Below are positions 39,671 to 50,360 of a DNA stretch of 64,000 bases, in pieces. The DNA lies in contig NZ_CP071139.1 of the NCBI RefSeq assembly GCF_017639205.1, forward strand, positions 3,364,001 through 3,428,000, written 5' to 3'. Each line of letters opens with the position of its first letter. Position 1 is the first letter of the stretch. The position numbers and the translations under genes were made by a program. Source of the DNA: Streptomyces nojiriensis. GTDB lineage: Bacteria; Actinomycetota; Actinomycetes; Streptomycetales; Streptomycetaceae. Below the pieces are notes generated by a model. That model ran no database searches and had not been told where the DNA came from. It saw only the letters and a list, made by a program, of their open reading frames with translations.

Positions 39671-40663
39671 CTACCGGCGCTGGGGGCGGGCCGCGCGGGC
39701 CACCGCGACGACGGCCTTCTCCAGGGCGTACTCGGGATCGTCGCCGCCGCCCTTGACCCCGGCGTCGGCGGCGGCCACGGCGCGCAGGGCGTCCGAGACC
39801 CCGTCCGCCGACCAGCCGCGCATCTGCTGGCGGACCCGGTCGATCTTCCACGGCGGCATGCCGAGGTCCCGGGCGAGGTCGCCGGGGCGGGCTCCGCGCG
39901 GGGCGGAGGCGAGCTTGCCGATCGCACGGACCGCCTGGGCGAGGGCACTGGTGATCAGGACCGGCGCCACCCCGGTGGACAGGGACCAGCGCAGGGCCTC
40001 CAGGGCCTCGGCCGCACGCCCCTCGACCGCCCGGTCGGCGACCGTGAAGCTGGAGGCCTCGGCCCGGCCGGTGTAGTAGCGGGCGACGACGGCCTCGTCG
40101 ATGGTGCCCTCGACGTCGGCGCACAGCTGCGCGGCGGCGCTCGCCAGCTCCCGCAGGTCGCTGCCGATCGCGTCCACCAGGTTCTGGCAGGCCTCCGGGG
40201 TCGCCGACCGGCCGAGCGTGCGGAATTCGCCCCGCACGAACGACAGCCGGTCAGCGGCCTTCGTCATCTTCGGGCAGGCGATCTCCCGCGCGCCCGCCTT
40301 GCGGGCCGCGTCCAGCAGGCCCTTGCCCTTGACCCCGCCCGCGTGGAGGAGGACCAGGATGATCTCCTCGTAGGGCGCGGCGAGGTAGGCCTTGACCTCC
40401 TTGACCGAGTCGGCGGACAGGTCGTGGGCGTTGCGCACGACCAGCACCTTGCGCTCGGAGAAGAGCGAGGGGCTCGTCAGCTCGGCGAGCGTGCCGGGCT
40501 GGAGCTGCTCGGAGGCGAGGTCGCGGACGTCCGTGTCGGCGTCGGCGGCGCGTGCGGCCGCCACCACCTCGCGCACGGCGCGGTCGAGCAGCAGCTCCTC
40601 CTGCCCCACCGCGAGGGTGAGCGGGGCAAGCGGATCGTCGGTGGAGTTCTTCCTGGTGGCCAT
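39671..40663 (-). CDS. holA: DNA polymerase III subunit delta
   Basis: 330-residue delta subunit of the clamp loader that opens the beta sliding clamp. The N-terminus [22 protein letters not shown], then [30 protein letters not shown] and, in the C-terminal collar domain, [34 protein letters not shown] (in parts), are typical of actinobacterial HolA. ATG 40663 has GGAG 3 nt upstream; ATG 40675 is also possible. comEA-comEC-holA linkage is conserved in bacteria, here with a YceI gene inserted. Confidence 0.93.
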   Translation of the reverse strand: MATRKNSTDDPLAPLTLAVGQEELLLDRAVREVVAAARAADADTDVRDLASEQLQPGTLAELTSPSLFSERKVLVVRNAHDLSADSVKEVKAYLAAPYEEIILVLLHAGGVKGKGLLDAARKAGAREIACPKMTKAADRLSFVRGEFRTLGRSATPEACQNLVDAIGSDLRELASAAAQLCADVEGTIDEAVVARYYTGRAEASSFTVADRAVEGRAAEALEALRWSLSTGVAPVLITSALAQAVRAIGKLASAPRGARPGDLARDLGMPPWKIDRVRQQMRGWSADGVSDALRAVAAADAGVKGGGDDPEYALEKAVVAVARAARPQRR

Positions 40664-40724
40664 CGGCTCCAGCATCCCACGCCGCACCGACAGCCCTCCG
40701 CCCCGCGTGCCCGAGAATGGTCGC

Positions 40725-40967
40725 GTGAATGTGCGACATGTACTCGTCCTGCCCGACCGCGACGCCGCCGAGGAGGTGGCCCAGGAGGCCGTCGACCGCT
40801 TCGGCCTCCCGGAGGAGCCGCAGTTGGTGCGCGACGCGCTGGCCGGCGAGGACGACGCCGAGGACGCCCAGTGGCTGGTGGTCGTCGAGGACCCGCGCGA
40901 ACGGCTCGACACCACCTCGCTGGACGACCTCGCCGCCGAGTACGAGGGCTGGCTGGAAGCCCCGTAG
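40725..40967 (+). CDS. Small conserved hypothetical protein
   Basis: An 80-residue acidic protein of unknown function, beginning (GTG) VNVRHVLVLPDRDAAEEVAQEAVDRFG and ending DTTSLDDLAAEYEGWLEAP. It looks like a compact alpha/beta fold with no catalytic motif recognised. Its GC3 bias is that of a real gene. It starts 61 nt from holA in divergent orientation and is convergent with the YceI gene. GTG 40731 is an alternative start. Confidence 0.75.
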   Translation: MNVRHVLVLPDRDAAEEVAQEAVDRFGLPEEPQLVRDALAGEDDAEDAQWLVVVEDPRERLDTTSLDDLAAEYEGWLEAP

Positions 40968-40979
40968 GGGACGTGCGCG

Positions 40980-41861
40980 TCAGGCCTTGCGCACGGCCTG
41001 GACGTCCAGCGTCACTTCCACGCTCGACCCGATGGCCGCGATCCCGTGCGCCAGCATCGACTGCCAGTTCAGGGTGAAGTCCTCGCGGTGCAGCTCGGTG
41101 GTGGCCCGGCAGGCCGCCCGGAGCTCGCCCTCCAGGCCCGTGCCCAGGCCCAGGTACTGGGTGTCCAGGGTCACGGACCGGCTCACCCCGTGGAGGGTCA
41201 GCGCCCCGGCGACGGTCCAGCCGCTGCCGCTGCGGTGGATGAAGCGCTCGCTGTAGAACTCCACCGTGGGATGGCGGACCGCGTCCAGGAAGTCCCCCGA
41301 CCTCAGGTGGTCGTCGCGCAGCCGCAACCCGGTGTCGATGCTCGCCGCATCGATGATCACGTGCATGGAGGAGTCCTCCATGCGCTCGGCGATCCGTACC
41401 GCCCCGGCGAACGTGGTGAACCGGCCGCGGATCCGGGCCAGGCCGATGTGCTGGGCCGTGAACCCGATGGACGAGTGCGTCGGGTCGAGCTCCCAGTGGC
41501 CGGGCTGCGGCAGCAGCGGCGGCTCCACCGTGTCGAGGATGATCTCCGCGGTGCCGGGCTGCCCCGGGTCCCCCACGAGCGTCACCCCGTGGAAGGGCGC
41601 GTACCCCTCCGCGGTCACGGAGAGCCGGTACTCCCCTTCCGGGACAGCCACGGCGAAGCCGCCGTACGGGTCGGTCTCGCCGCTGACGATGCGGCGGCCG
41701 ATCGGGTCGGTCACCTCGAACGCGGCCTGCCGGACCGGTCGGTGGACGGTGTCGAGGACCCGGCAGCTGAGCAGACGCGCCGTCGGCGGCAGCGTCAGTG
41801 TCGCGGATGTGGATGGGCTGGAACTCCCGGCCGTCTCCATCCCCCGTCGGCGACCGAACAT
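40980..41861 (-). CDS. YceI family protein with N-terminal carboxypeptidase-regulatory-like domain
   Basis: 293 residues. Residues about 25-110 look like a transthyretin/CarboxypepD_reg-type beta sandwich (RRIVSGETDPYGGFAVAVPEGEYRLSVTAEGYAPF). Residues about 120-290 are a YceI lipocalin-like domain: WELDPTHSSIGFTAQHIGLARIRGRF, SIDTGLRLRDDHLRSGDFLD and LTLHGVSRSVTLD. YceI proteins bind isoprenoids or similar lipids. There is no signal peptide, unlike many YceI proteins, so it is probably cytoplasmic. The two-domain form is common in Streptomyces. Confidence 0.88.
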   Translation of the reverse strand: MFGRRRGMETAGSSSPSTSATLTLPPTARLLSCRVLDTVHRPVRQAAFEVTDPIGRRIVSGETDPYGGFAVAVPEGEYRLSVTAEGYAPFHGVTLVGDPGQPGTAEIILDTVEPPLLPQPGHWELDPTHSSIGFTAQHIGLARIRGRFTTFAGAVRIAERMEDSSMHVIIDAASIDTGLRLRDDHLRSGDFLDAVRHPTVEFYSERFIHRSGSGWTVAGALTLHGVSRSVTLDTQYLGLGTGLEGELRAACRATTELHREDFTLNWQSMLAHGIAAIGSSVEVTLDVQAVRKA

Positions 41862-41918
41862 GACTGATGCACCCCCGTGCTGTGTGGACTTGGACCGTTC
41901 TGGCGAAGACGCATTCGA

Positions 41919-44373
41919 TCATGCTGTCGGGTTGTGGGCAAACAGAGTGGTCGCGCCCGGTATGGCCGCGCCGATTCCGCCGCCGGTTGGCCGGAAATGA
42001 CCGTAGCCCAACTCCACTTCCGGCGACGGCGATCGAGCCGTCGGTGTCGGTGCGCAGCACGGTCGCACCCAACTCCCGCAACCGGGCGAGCGTACGCGGC
42101 GCGGGGTGTCCGTAGCGGTTGCCCGCACCGACGGGAACGAGCGCGAGCCGTGGCCGGATCCGGGCGTACAGCTCCGGGTCCTGGTGCGCGGAACCGTGAT
42201 GGGCGACCTTGAGGACGTCCACCGGACCGAGGTCGGGATGGGCCCTCAAGAGGCCCTGCTGCGCGGGAGGTTCGAGGTCGCCGAGCAGGAGCAGGGTCAG
42301 CCCCGCGCCGCGCACCAGCAGGGCGACGCTCGCGTCGTTGGGCCCCTCGGGCGGCGGTCCGGCCGGCGGCGGCCAGAGCACCTGCCACTCGAACGCCCCG
42401 GCCCGGCGCCGCTCGCCCTGCACCGCCTTCACGATCGGCACACCGGCGGCCGCCGCGGTCCGCCGGACGAACTCGGCCTGCCCCGGCGGATCTTCGAGTG
42501 CGGTGGCCTGGATCACACCCACGGACCGGCCCCGCAGCACCCCGGACAGGCCTCCCACATGGTCGGCGTGAAAATGCGTCAGCAGGAGCAGCGGCACGCG
42601 GTGCACGCCCAGGGCGCGCAGACACTCGTCCACCGGTCCGGGCTCCGGGCCGGCGTCCACCACCAGGGCTTCCCCCGGGCCGACGGAGAGCACGGCGGCG
42701 TCTCCCTGCCCCACGGCGCACTGGACGTAGCTCCAGTCGGGCGGCGGCCAGCCGGAGAGCGTACGGGTGAGCTGCGGCGGCCGCAGTACGGCCAGGAGCA
42801 GCAGCACCGCCAGGGCGGAACAGAGCCACCCGCGCCCGCGGAACCGGGCACCGGCGATGACGGCGACGGCCAGGGTGGCGGCGGCCAGCAGGACGCCGCC
42901 GGTGAGCCCGCCCGGCCACGGCAGCTCCGCGCCCGGAAACCGGGCCCCGGCCCGGGCCACGCCCGCGATCCACCCCGCCGGCACCCCCGCGCACCGGGCG
43001 AGCAGCTCCGCGGCGGGCATCCACACCGGAGCCGCCGCGAGCGCGGCGAAGCCGAGCACCGTCGCGGGACCGGCCGCCAGCTCGGCCAGGAGGTTGCACG
43101 GCACCGCCACCAGGCTGACCCGGGCGGCGAGCACGGCCACCACGGGCGCGCACACCGCCTGTGCGGCCGCCGCGGCCCCCAGCGCCTCGGCGAGCCGCGG
43201 CCCCGCCCCACGGCGCCGCAGGGCGTCGCTCCAGCGGGGAGCGAGGGTGAGCAGCGCCCCGGTGGCCACCACGGAGAGCAGGAAGCCGGGGCTGCGGGCC
43301 AGCCACGGGTCGTACAGCACCAGCAGCAGCACGGCCGCGCCCAGGGCCGGGATCAACGACCTGCGCCGCCCGGTGGCGATGGCCAGCAGGGTGACCGCCC
43401 CGCAGGCAGCGGCCCGCAGCACGCTGGGCTCCGGCCGGCACACCACCACGAAGGCCAGGGTCAGGGCCGCCCCGCACAGGGCGGTCACCCGCAGCGAGAG
43501 GCCGAGCCGGGGTGCCAGCCCGCGCCGTTCGGCCCGCTGCGCCCGGGCCGGGGGCCCGATGAGCAGGAACAGCACCACGGTCAGGTTGGACCCGGAGACG
43601 GCCAGCAGGTGCAGCAGGTCGGTGGCCCGGAAGGCCTCGTGCAGATCGGGCGGCACCCTGGACGTGTCCCCGACGACCAGCCCCGGCAGCAGGGCCCTGG
43701 CATCCGGCGCGAGCCCCTCGGTGGCCTCGCGCAGCCCGGCTCGCAGCCGCCCCGCGATCCGCTGGACGGTGTCCGGGCCGCCGGTCACCCCGGGCGGGCT
43801 GTCACCGGCCGGGCGGAGCAGCGCCACGGCCCGCTCCCCGCCGCGCGCCGGGGCCAGCCGGGCGACCGCCGCCACCCGGGTGGAAGGCTGCAGCCGGGCC
43901 CATCCCGGATGCCCGGCCAGCACCCGCACCGGGGTCTCCACCCGGGTGCTCGCCCCGTCGGGCCCGGTCACCCGGGTCACCACCGCGTCCAGCACCACCA
44001 CCGGCGGCCCGCTCACGCTCCGGGCGGCCTTCGGGTCGGAGCCGACCGTGAACTCCGCGAGGACGCGGGCGTGCTCATGGGCCAGCCCGGTCACCGGCCC
44101 GGCCCGGGCCTCGGCCCGCTGGAGTCCGGCCACCCCGGCGCCGGCGGCTCCGCACAGCAGGGCGGCCGCCGCGATCGGCGCGAGCCGCCACAGCGGCCCC
44201 GGACGCCGGCACGCACCCAGCATCAGCACGCCCGCGCAGACCATCGCCAGGCCCACCCCGAGGGCGGTCCGGTGGACGGGCATGTCCAGGGCGACGGCGG
44301 CCGCCGCCCAGGCGGCCGCGGCGGGCACCACGAGGCGGAGGTCCGGCGGGACCGGTCCCGCCGGGCGGTTCAC
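41919..44373 (-). CDS. comEC: ComEC/Rec2 family competence protein (3' end uncertain)
   Basis: Polytopic DNA-uptake channel protein with a soluble nuclease-like domain. N-terminal membrane segments with an OB-type DUF4131 loop, a central competence domain (LLHLLAVSGSNLTVVLFLL) and a C-terminal metallo-beta-lactamase-like domain (LLTHFHADHVGGLSG, LLLGDLEPPAQQGLL, VLKVAHHGSAHQDPE). Sequence expected for the family ends near VLRTDTDGSIAVAGSGVGLR at about 42010. The frame then stays open without a stop through the YceI gene to 40477. The end given here is the first stop in a neighbouring frame; a 1-nt indel is suspected. It begins at a GTG overlapping the comEA stop by 4 nt. Confidence 0.82.
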
Positions 44374-45392
44374 GGCCGCACCAGCGTGCGCAGGTCGGCG
44401 AAGCGCCGCTCACCGATGCCGTCGACCTGGCGGAGCTCCTCCACGGAGCGGAAGCCGCCGCGGGCGGTACGGAAGTCGACGATGTGCTGCGCCAGTACCG
44501 GCCCGACCCCCGGCAGGCCGTCGAGCTGGGCGACCGTGGCCGAACCCAGACTCAGCGGGCCGGGACCAAGGCCTGAACCAGGACCGGAGCCGCCGCCCGC
44601 CCCGGCGGCCGGTGGCGGCTGTGCCGGGGCGCCGACGACCACCTGCTCGCCGTCCACCAGCACGCGGGCCCGGTTCAGCCCGGTCGTGTCGGTGCCGGGA
44701 CGCACTCCACCGGCGGCGGCCAACGCGTCCTCCACCCGCGAACCGGCGGGCAGCCGCCGCACCCCGGGATCCCGGACCTTGCCGCTGACGTCGACGACGA
44801 TCCGCGCGGCCCCGGCGGCCCCACCGGCTCCCACACCCGCGGCCGGAGCCCCCGCCGATGCGGTGGCCGCCGCCGGGACGGCTCCCGGAGCGAGCACCGC
44901 GGGCACGGTCACCGCCCGCGGCCGGGCCGACCAGTACTGCTGCCCGGCGAAGCCGACCGCGGCGAGCAGCACCACCCCGACGGCGGCCACCGCACGCGGC
45001 CGCACCTCGCAGCGCTCCTGCAGCCACAGCGGCAGCCGCTCCCGCACGGCCGGCCTCCACGCAGCCCCTGAGGGCAGCCCGGACGCCTCATCGGACGGTG
45101 CCCGGACATCCGGCCCGTCCGGGGCCTCGCGCGGCGTCTGGAGCGCCTGGAGCACTCGGGGCGGCGGGGCCGGGGCATGCGGCGGACTGCTGCCGCCCAG
45201 CAAGGCCTCGGCCCGTCGGCGCACCGCGCCCGGCTCCGGATGAGGAACCCGCCGGCCACGCCGCACCGTACGACGATGCCGGAGGCGGCCGTCGGAGCGT
45301 CGGCCGTCGGAAATACGGCTGTCGGAGCGACGGGGGCGGCCCGGGCCGGCCGTGGCGCCCGACGGATGCGAAGCACGCGTTCGAAGAGTCAT
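44370..45392 (-). CDS. comEA: ComEA-like DNA-binding protein
   Basis: A 340-residue protein with a long basic cytoplasmic N-terminus (1-140), one membrane segment at about 150-165 (VAAVGVVLLAAVGFAG), an Ala/Pro linker and an SLBB domain (VDVSGKVRDPGVRRLPAGSRVEDALAAAGG). It ends in a C-terminal helix-hairpin-helix pair (GSATVAQLDGLPGVGPVLAQHIVDFR; ELRQVDGIGERRFADL), which binds double-stranded DNA during uptake. Streptomycetes are not known to be naturally competent, so the role is uncertain. TACGGT ends 6 nt before ATG 45392 (leaderless). It is co-transcribed with comEC. Confidence 0.9.
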   Translation of the reverse strand: MTLRTRASHPSGATAGPGRPRRSDSRISDGRRSDGRLRHRRTVRRGRRVPHPEPGAVRRRAEALLGGSSPPHAPAPPPRVLQALQTPREAPDGPDVRAPSDEASGLPSGAAWRPAVRERLPLWLQERCEVRPRAVAAVGVVLLAAVGFAGQQYWSARPRAVTVPAVLAPGAVPAAATASAGAPAAGVGAGGAAGAARIVVDVSGKVRDPGVRRLPAGSRVEDALAAAGGVRPGTDTTGLNRARVLVDGEQVVVGAPAQPPPAAGAGGGSGPGSGLGPGPLSLGSATVAQLDGLPGVGPVLAQHIVDFRTARGGFRSVEELRQVDGIGERRFADLRTLVRP

Positions 45393-45490
45393 GCCACGAC
45401 CGTAGAGGCCGATCCCGCCCCCGGTTCGGATCACTCAATTCCGGTGGAAAAAAGCTCCGTTGTGGAAAACCGCGCCACCCGTTCCGGTGA

Positions 45491-46336
45491 TCAGCGGGGC
45501 GAGACGACCGCCGCCAGCAGCCCAGGGCCGGTGTGCGCACCGATCACCGCGCCGACCTCGCTGACGTGCAGCTCGACCAGCCCGGGGATGCGCTCACGCA
45601 GCCGCTCGGCGAGCTTCTCCGCCCGCTCCGGAGCCGCCAGGTGGTGGACCGCCACGTCGACGTCGGCGGACCCGGCGCGCTCGACGGCCAGCTCTTCCAG
45701 GCGGGCGATGGCCTTGGACGACGTACGGACCTTCTCCAGCATCTCGATCCGCCCGCCGTCCAGCGTCAGCAGGGGCTTCACCGCCAGGGCCGACCCCAGG
45801 AGGGCCTGCGCGGCCCCGATCCGGCCGCCGCGGCGGAGGTAGTCGAGGGTGTCGACGTAGAAGTACGCGGCCATGTCCGCGGCACGCTTCTCGGCGGCCG
45901 CCACGGCCTCGTCCACGGACCCACCCGCCTCGGCCACCTCGGCCGCGGCGAGCGCGCAGAAGCCCAGAGCCATCGCGATCATGCCGGTGTCCACGACGCG
46001 CACCGGTACGGGTGCCGTCTTCGCGGCGAGCGCGGCGGCGTCGTAGGTGCCGGACAGCTCGGCGGACAGGTGCAGGCTGACGATGCCGGTCGCCCCGGCG
46101 TCCGCGGCCGCCCGGTAGGCCCGGACGAACTCCTCCGGGCTGGGGCGCGAGGTGGTGACCGAGCGGCGCTTCTGCAGGGCCAGGGCCAGGCTGCGCGCCG
46201 AGATCTCGGTGCCTTCCTCGAGCGCCTCGCCGCCGAGCACCACGGTGAGCGGGACGGCGGTGATTCCGTGCCGCGCCATGGCCGGTCGGGGCAGGTAGGC
46301 CGTGGAATCGGTGACGATGGCGACATGGCGGGACAT
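45491..46336 (-). CDS. DegV family fatty-acid-binding protein
   Basis: 281 residues with the DegV/FakB fold: N-terminal VAIVTDSTAYLPRP, the lipid-headgroup motif VTTSRPSPEEF, IVSLHLSAELSGTYDAA and the closing SEVGAVIGAHTGPGLLAAVV. FakB proteins present fatty acids to FakA kinase; in actinobacteria the role is unproven. TAACCT ends 7 nt before ATG 46336, so it is leaderless. It precedes the comEA operon on the same strand with a 98-nt gap. Confidence 0.92.
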   Translation of the reverse strand: MSRHVAIVTDSTAYLPRPAMARHGITAVPLTVVLGGEALEEGTEISARSLALALQKRRSVTTSRPSPEEFVRAYRAAADAGATGIVSLHLSAELSGTYDAAALAAKTAPVPVRVVDTGMIAMALGFCALAAAEVAEAGGSVDEAVAAAEKRAADMAAYFYVDTLDYLRRGGRIGAAQALLGSALAVKPLLTLDGGRIEMLEKVRTSSKAIARLEELAVERAGSADVDVAVHHLAAPERAEKLAERLRERIPGLVELHVSEVGAVIGAHTGPGLLAAVVSPR

Positions 46337-46477
46337 GAGCCGGAGGTTACCGCCCGTGGGGGCATGACGGCAGCCTGGCCCCACGACGCGACCGTCGGCG
46401 GGTGGTCCCAGGGCGGCGAGAGCATACGGGACGGGCCCCGGGACCAGCCCCGGTACGAGCCCTCGTGGCGGGGCGCC

Positions 46478-47245
46478 TCAGGTGGTGCTCTCCGGTCGGC
46501 GCGCCTTCTGCCAGGGGTACTGCGGCGCCGGAGCGGCCGGGTTCAGGGCCTGCGGCTGGTCCGCGCCCCGCGCCGGGCTCGCCGCCGCAGCGGGCTGTCC
46601 CGCAGCGTTCCCCGGAGCCTGCGCCGGACCCGCCGCGGCCCCGTTCGCCTGCGCCGCGTCCCACGCCGCGGCCGCCGCCGCGAGGTCGTCCGCCGGCTCC
46701 CGCTGCCAGTCCCGCAGCGCGTCGGACTCGACCTCGATCTGCGCCGACAGCGTGGACAGGTCGTCCTGCGCGAAGCGCTGGGCCCGGTCCCGCGCGGCCC
46801 ACCGCAGCGAGTCCGCGGCCTGCTTGATCTTGCCCGTGCGCTCCCGCAGGTCCGGCAGGCGCTCCGCGATCCGCCCGCGGTCGGGGTCCTGCTCCAGCCG
46901 CTTCAGCTCGTCGTCGAGCTCGCGCCCGTGCGCGCTCAGCCGCTCGAACAGCGCGATCGACTCGTGCAGCGAGGCGTCCGCCCGGACCCCGTCCTGCAGT
47001 GCCTGCTCCGTGGCGCGCATCGAGGTCCGCAGGTCGAGCCGCAGCTGCGCCAGCGCCCCCGTGACCCCGACCTGGCCGAAGCTCTTGGCGCGCAGGGTGG
47101 TGTCCTCCACGGTCCGCCGCGCCTGCGTGATGGTCCGGTCCACGCCGCGCTTGGTCGCCTGCACCACCTTGACGGTCGCGTACACACCCAACCCCAGGAA
47201 GGTGAAAAGCACCATCAGCGCGAAGATGATCAACGCGGCCTCCAT
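46478..47245 (-). CDS. Membrane-anchored coiled-coil protein of unknown function
   Basis: A 255-residue protein: one N-terminal membrane anchor (MEAALIIFALMVLFTFLGLG), then a long helical, heptad-like region (about 30-180; LRLDLRTSMRATEQAL, ELDDELKRLEQDPDRGRIAERL), ending in a disordered Ala/Pro/Gln tail. ATG 47245 is chosen because GGGGAAGGG lies 6 nt upstream. The function is not recognised. Conserved next to leuS in Streptomyces as far as I recall. Confidence 0.78.
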   Translation of the reverse strand: MEAALIIFALMVLFTFLGLGVYATVKVVQATKRGVDRTITQARRTVEDTTLRAKSFGQVGVTGALAQLRLDLRTSMRATEQALQDGVRADASLHESIALFERLSAHGRELDDELKRLEQDPDRGRIAERLPDLRERTGKIKQAADSLRWAARDRAQRFAQDDLSTLSAQIEVESDALRDWQREPADDLAAAAAAWDAAQANGAAAGPAQAPGNAAGQPAAAASPARGADQPQALNPAAPAPQYPWQKARRPESTT

Positions 47246-47302
47246 GAGCATCCCTTCCCCAGTACCCCGACGGCTCGTTTCCGTCCCCTCCACGGTAAAC
47301 GC

Positions 47303-47345
47303 CACGGGCAGGCCAGGGGTTCCAATCGAACCCCCAACCTGCCCG
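47303..47345 (-). terminator. Terminator of leuS
   Basis: Arms ACGGGCAGG/CCTGCCCGT (47303-47311, 47337-47345) with an inner GGGGTTC/GAACCCC pairing, 31 nt past the leuS stop. Confidence 0.75.
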
Positions 47346-47376
47346 TACGGGATCCCCCCTATGCGGGGGCGCGCCC

Positions 47377-50247
47377 TCAGATGACGATGTTCACCAGCTT
47401 CGGCGCGCGCACGATCACCTTGCGGATCTCCGCGCCGCCCAGCGCCGCCACGACGCCCTCATCGGTCACGGCCAGCTGCTCCAGGTCCGCGTCGGAGATC
47501 GTCGGCGGCACCTCCAGCCGCGCCTTGACCTTGCCCTTGACCTGCACCACGCACGTCACGCTCTCGTCCACGACGTACGCCGGGTCCGCCACCGGGAAGT
47601 CCTGGTGGACCACCGACTCGCTGTGACCCAGGCGGTGCCACAGCTCCTCCGCGATGTGCGGGGCCAGCGGGGCGACCAGCAGCACCAGGGCCTCGGCCAC
47701 CGAGCGCTCCAGCGGGCGGCCGGCCTTGGTCAGGGCGTTGTTCAGCTCGGTGATCTTCGCGATGGCGGTGTTGAAGCGCAGCCCGGTCAGGTCCGAGCCG
47801 GCCCCGTCGATCGCCTTGTGCAGCGCGCGCAGGGTCGCCTCGTCCGGCTCACCGTCCACGACGGTGACCGCACCGGTCTCCTCGTCCACGATGTTGCGCC
47901 ACAGCCGCTGCAGCAGCCGGTACTGGCCCACCACGGCCCGGGTGTCCCACGGACGGGAGACGTCCAGCGGGCCCATCGCCATCTCGTACAGGCGCAGCGT
48001 GTCCGCCCCGTACTCCTCGCAGATCTCGTCCGGCGTGACGGCGTTCTTCAGGGACTTGCCCATCTTGCCGTGCTCACGCTTGACCGGCTGGCCCTGGTGG
48101 AAGTAGCCGCCGTCGCGCTCCTCGACCTCGGCCGCGGGCACGTAGACACCGCGCGCGTCGGTGTACGCGTACGCCTGGATCATGCCCTGGTTGAAGAGCT
48201 TGTGGAACGGCTCCGCCGAGGAGACGTGGCCCAGGTCGAACAGCACCTTCGACCAGAAGCGGGCGTACAGCAGGTGCAGCACCGCGTGCTCGGCGCCGCC
48301 CACGTACAGGTCGACACCACCGTGCGGTGCGCCCTCGCGCGGGCCCATCCAGTACTGCTCGATCTCCGGGTCCACCAGGGCCGAGGCGTTGTTCGGGTCC
48401 AGGTAGCGCAGCTCGTACCAGCAGGAACCGGCCCAGTTGGGCATGGTGTTGGTCTCGCGGCGGAAGGAGCGCACGCCCCGGCCGTCGCCCAGGTCCAGCT
48501 CCACGTTGACCCACTCGCCGTTGCGCGACAGGGGGGTCTCCGGCTTGGAGGTGGCGTCGTCCGGCTCGAAGGTGCGCGGGGAGTAGTCCTCGACCTCCGG
48601 CAGCTCCAGGGGCAGCATCGACTCGGGCAGCGGGTGCGCGACGCCGTCCTCGTCGTAGACGATCGGGAAGGGCTCGCCCCAGTAGCGCTGGCGGCTGAAC
48701 AGCCAGTCGCGCAGCCGGAAGTTGACCGTCCCCTCGCCGATGCCGCGCTCGGCCAGCCAGTCGGTGATCGCGGCCTTCGCCTCGACGACGCCCAGGCCGT
48801 CCAGGGCGATGCCCTCGCCCGTCGAGTTGACCAGCTTCGCGTCGTAGGAGACGAAGGCGTCGTCCCACTCGGCGGGGTCGGTGCCGCGCCCGTCCGAGGG
48901 CTCCACGACGCAGCGCATCGGCAGCTCGAAGGCGCGCGCGAACTCGAAGTCGCGGCCGTCGTGCGCCGGGACGGCCATGATCGCGCCGGTGCCGTAGCCC
49001 ATCAGCACGTAGTCGGCGATGAAGACGGGGACCTTGTCACCGCTGACCGGGTTGACCGCGTACTCGCCGGTGAAGACACCGGTCTTGTCCTTGGCCTCGG
49101 CCTGCCGCTCGACGTCCGACTTCGCGGCGGCCTGCTTGCGGTAGGCGCTGACGGCCTCCGCCGGCGTGGCGTGCCCGCCGGTCCACACCTCGTGGGTGCC
49201 CTCGGGCCAGGCGGCCGGGATGAACTTCTCCACCAGCGGGTGCTCGGGCGCCAGCACCATGTAGGTGGCGCCGAACAGGGTGTCCGGACGGGTGGTGAAG
49301 ACGGTGATGGCCTCGTCGCCCAGCGCGAAGTCGACGCGCGCGCCCTCGCTGCGGCCGATCCAGTTCCGCTGCTGCAGCTTGATGGCCTCGGGCCAGTCCA
49401 GCGCGTCCAGGTCGTCGATCAGCCGGTCGGCGTAGGCGGTGATCCGCATGTTCCACTGGCTCAGCCGGGACTTGAAGACGGGGAAGTTGCCGCGCTCGGA
49501 CCGGCCGTCGGCGGTGACCTCCTCGTTGGCCAGTACGGTGCCCAGCCCGGGGCACCAGTTCACGGGCGCGTCCGAGGAGTACGCCAGCCGGTACTCGTTC
49601 AGTACGTCGGCCCGCTCGGCCGCGGTCAGAGCGGCCCAGGCGCGGCCGCCGGGAACCTCACGGGAGCCGTCCTCGAAGGCGGCGACCAGCTCGGTGATCG
49701 GCCGGGCCTTCTTCGCGTCGGCGTCGTACCAGGAGTTGTAGATCTGCAGGAAGATCCACTGGGTCCACTTGTAGTAGTCCGGGTCGATCGTGGCGAACGA
49801 CCGGCGCTTGTCGTGGCCCAGGCCCAGCCGGCGCAGCTGGACCTTCATGTTCTCGATGTTGGCCTCGGTCGAGACGCGCGGGTGCGTGCCGGTCTGCACG
49901 GCGTACTGCTCCGCCGGCAGGCCGAAGGCGTCGAAGCCCAGGGTGTGCAGGACGTTGTGGCCGGTCATCCGCTGGTGACGGGCGAAGACGTCGGTGGCGA
50001 TGTACCCGAGCGGGTGTCCGACGTGCAGGCCCGCACCGGAGGGGTACGGGAACATGTCCATGATGAACTTCTTGGGCCGTGCGACCACCGCGGGGTCACC
50101 GGCCAGGTCACCGGTCGGGTTCGGGGCCTCGTACGTGCCCTGCGCGTCCCAGACGTCCTGCCAGCGTGCCTCGATGTCGGCGGCCATGGCAGCCGTGTAG
50201 CGGTGCGCCTCGGCCGCCTCGGGGGCCGGGGTGTTCGTCTCGCTCAT
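47377..50247 (-). CDS. leuS: Leucine--tRNA ligase
   Basis: 956-residue class I synthetase that charges tRNA-Leu and edits mischarged products. HIGH motif as HVGHPLGY (with [19 protein letters not shown] around residue 90), an editing CP1 domain ([23 protein letters not shown], the conserved TTRPDT) and the KMSKS motif as [11 protein letters not shown] 50247 ([10 protein letters not shown]) is chosen; GGAG lies 11 nt upstream. The upstream leader contains a Leu-rich peptide and terminator (separate entries), so expression is probably attenuated by charged tRNA-Leu. Confidence 0.97.
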   Translation of the reverse strand: MSETNTPAPEAAEAHRYTAAMAADIEARWQDVWDAQGTYEAPNPTGDLAGDPAVVARPKKFIMDMFPYPSGAGLHVGHPLGYIATDVFARHQRMTGHNVLHTLGFDAFGLPAEQYAVQTGTHPRVSTEANIENMKVQLRRLGLGHDKRRSFATIDPDYYKWTQWIFLQIYNSWYDADAKKARPITELVAAFEDGSREVPGGRAWAALTAAERADVLNEYRLAYSSDAPVNWCPGLGTVLANEEVTADGRSERGNFPVFKSRLSQWNMRITAYADRLIDDLDALDWPEAIKLQQRNWIGRSEGARVDFALGDEAITVFTTRPDTLFGATYMVLAPEHPLVEKFIPAAWPEGTHEVWTGGHATPAEAVSAYRKQAAAKSDVERQAEAKDKTGVFTGEYAVNPVSGDKVPVFIADYVLMGYGTGAIMAVPAHDGRDFEFARAFELPMRCVVEPSDGRGTDPAEWDDAFVSYDAKLVNSTGEGIALDGLGVVEAKAAITDWLAERGIGEGTVNFRLRDWLFSRQRYWGEPFPIVYDEDGVAHPLPESMLPLELPEVEDYSPRTFEPDDATSKPETPLSRNGEWVNVELDLGDGRGVRSFRRETNTMPNWAGSCWYELRYLDPNNASALVDPEIEQYWMGPREGAPHGGVDLYVGGAEHAVLHLLYARFWSKVLFDLGHVSSAEPFHKLFNQGMIQAYAYTDARGVYVPAAEVEERDGGYFHQGQPVKREHGKMGKSLKNAVTPDEICEEYGADTLRLYEMAMGPLDVSRPWDTRAVVGQYRLLQRLWRNIVDEETGAVTVVDGEPDEATLRALHKAIDGAGSDLTGLRFNTAIAKITELNNALTKAGRPLERSVAEALVLLVAPLAPHIAEELWHRLGHSESVVHQDFPVADPAYVVDESVTCVVQVKGKVKARLEVPPTISDADLEQLAVTDEGVVAALGGAEIRKVIVRAPKLVNIVI

Positions 50248-50302
50248 GATTTCTGAAGCTCCATCGATCGTCTTCGCCGTCTCTGCCTGCCCAAACGAAA
50301 AA

Positions 50303-50320
50303 ACCCCTCGCACAGGAGGG
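50303..50320 (-). terminator. Attenuator terminator in the leuS leader
   Basis: Stem CCCCTC/GAGGGG (50315-50320 and 50303-50308) followed on the minus strand by six T residues, 55 nt before the leuS ATG. A competing upstream hairpin (GCCGACC/GGTCGGC, 50334-50354) and an alternative GCGCCGA/TCGGCGC pairing allow a switch. It should be controlled by ribosome stalling on the leader peptide. Confidence 0.8.
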
Positions 50321-50360
50321 GACGCCGCGCCGATGCCGACCTCTCGTGGGTCGGCGCTGA

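Noticed and set aside
38790..40124. Large upstream extension of lepA
   Set aside because: Antisense to rpsT and holA region, no similarity; GTG 38789 gives the correct LepA start.
40477..41918. Apparent 1,298-residue ComEC
   Set aside because: The extra 500 residues are an out-of-frame shadow of the YceI gene and part of holA; a lost stop is more likely than a real extension.
47605..50256. Open frame of 883 codons on the plus strand over leuS
   Set aside because: Antisense shadow caused by high GC; no family similarity, and leuS on the other strand is complete.
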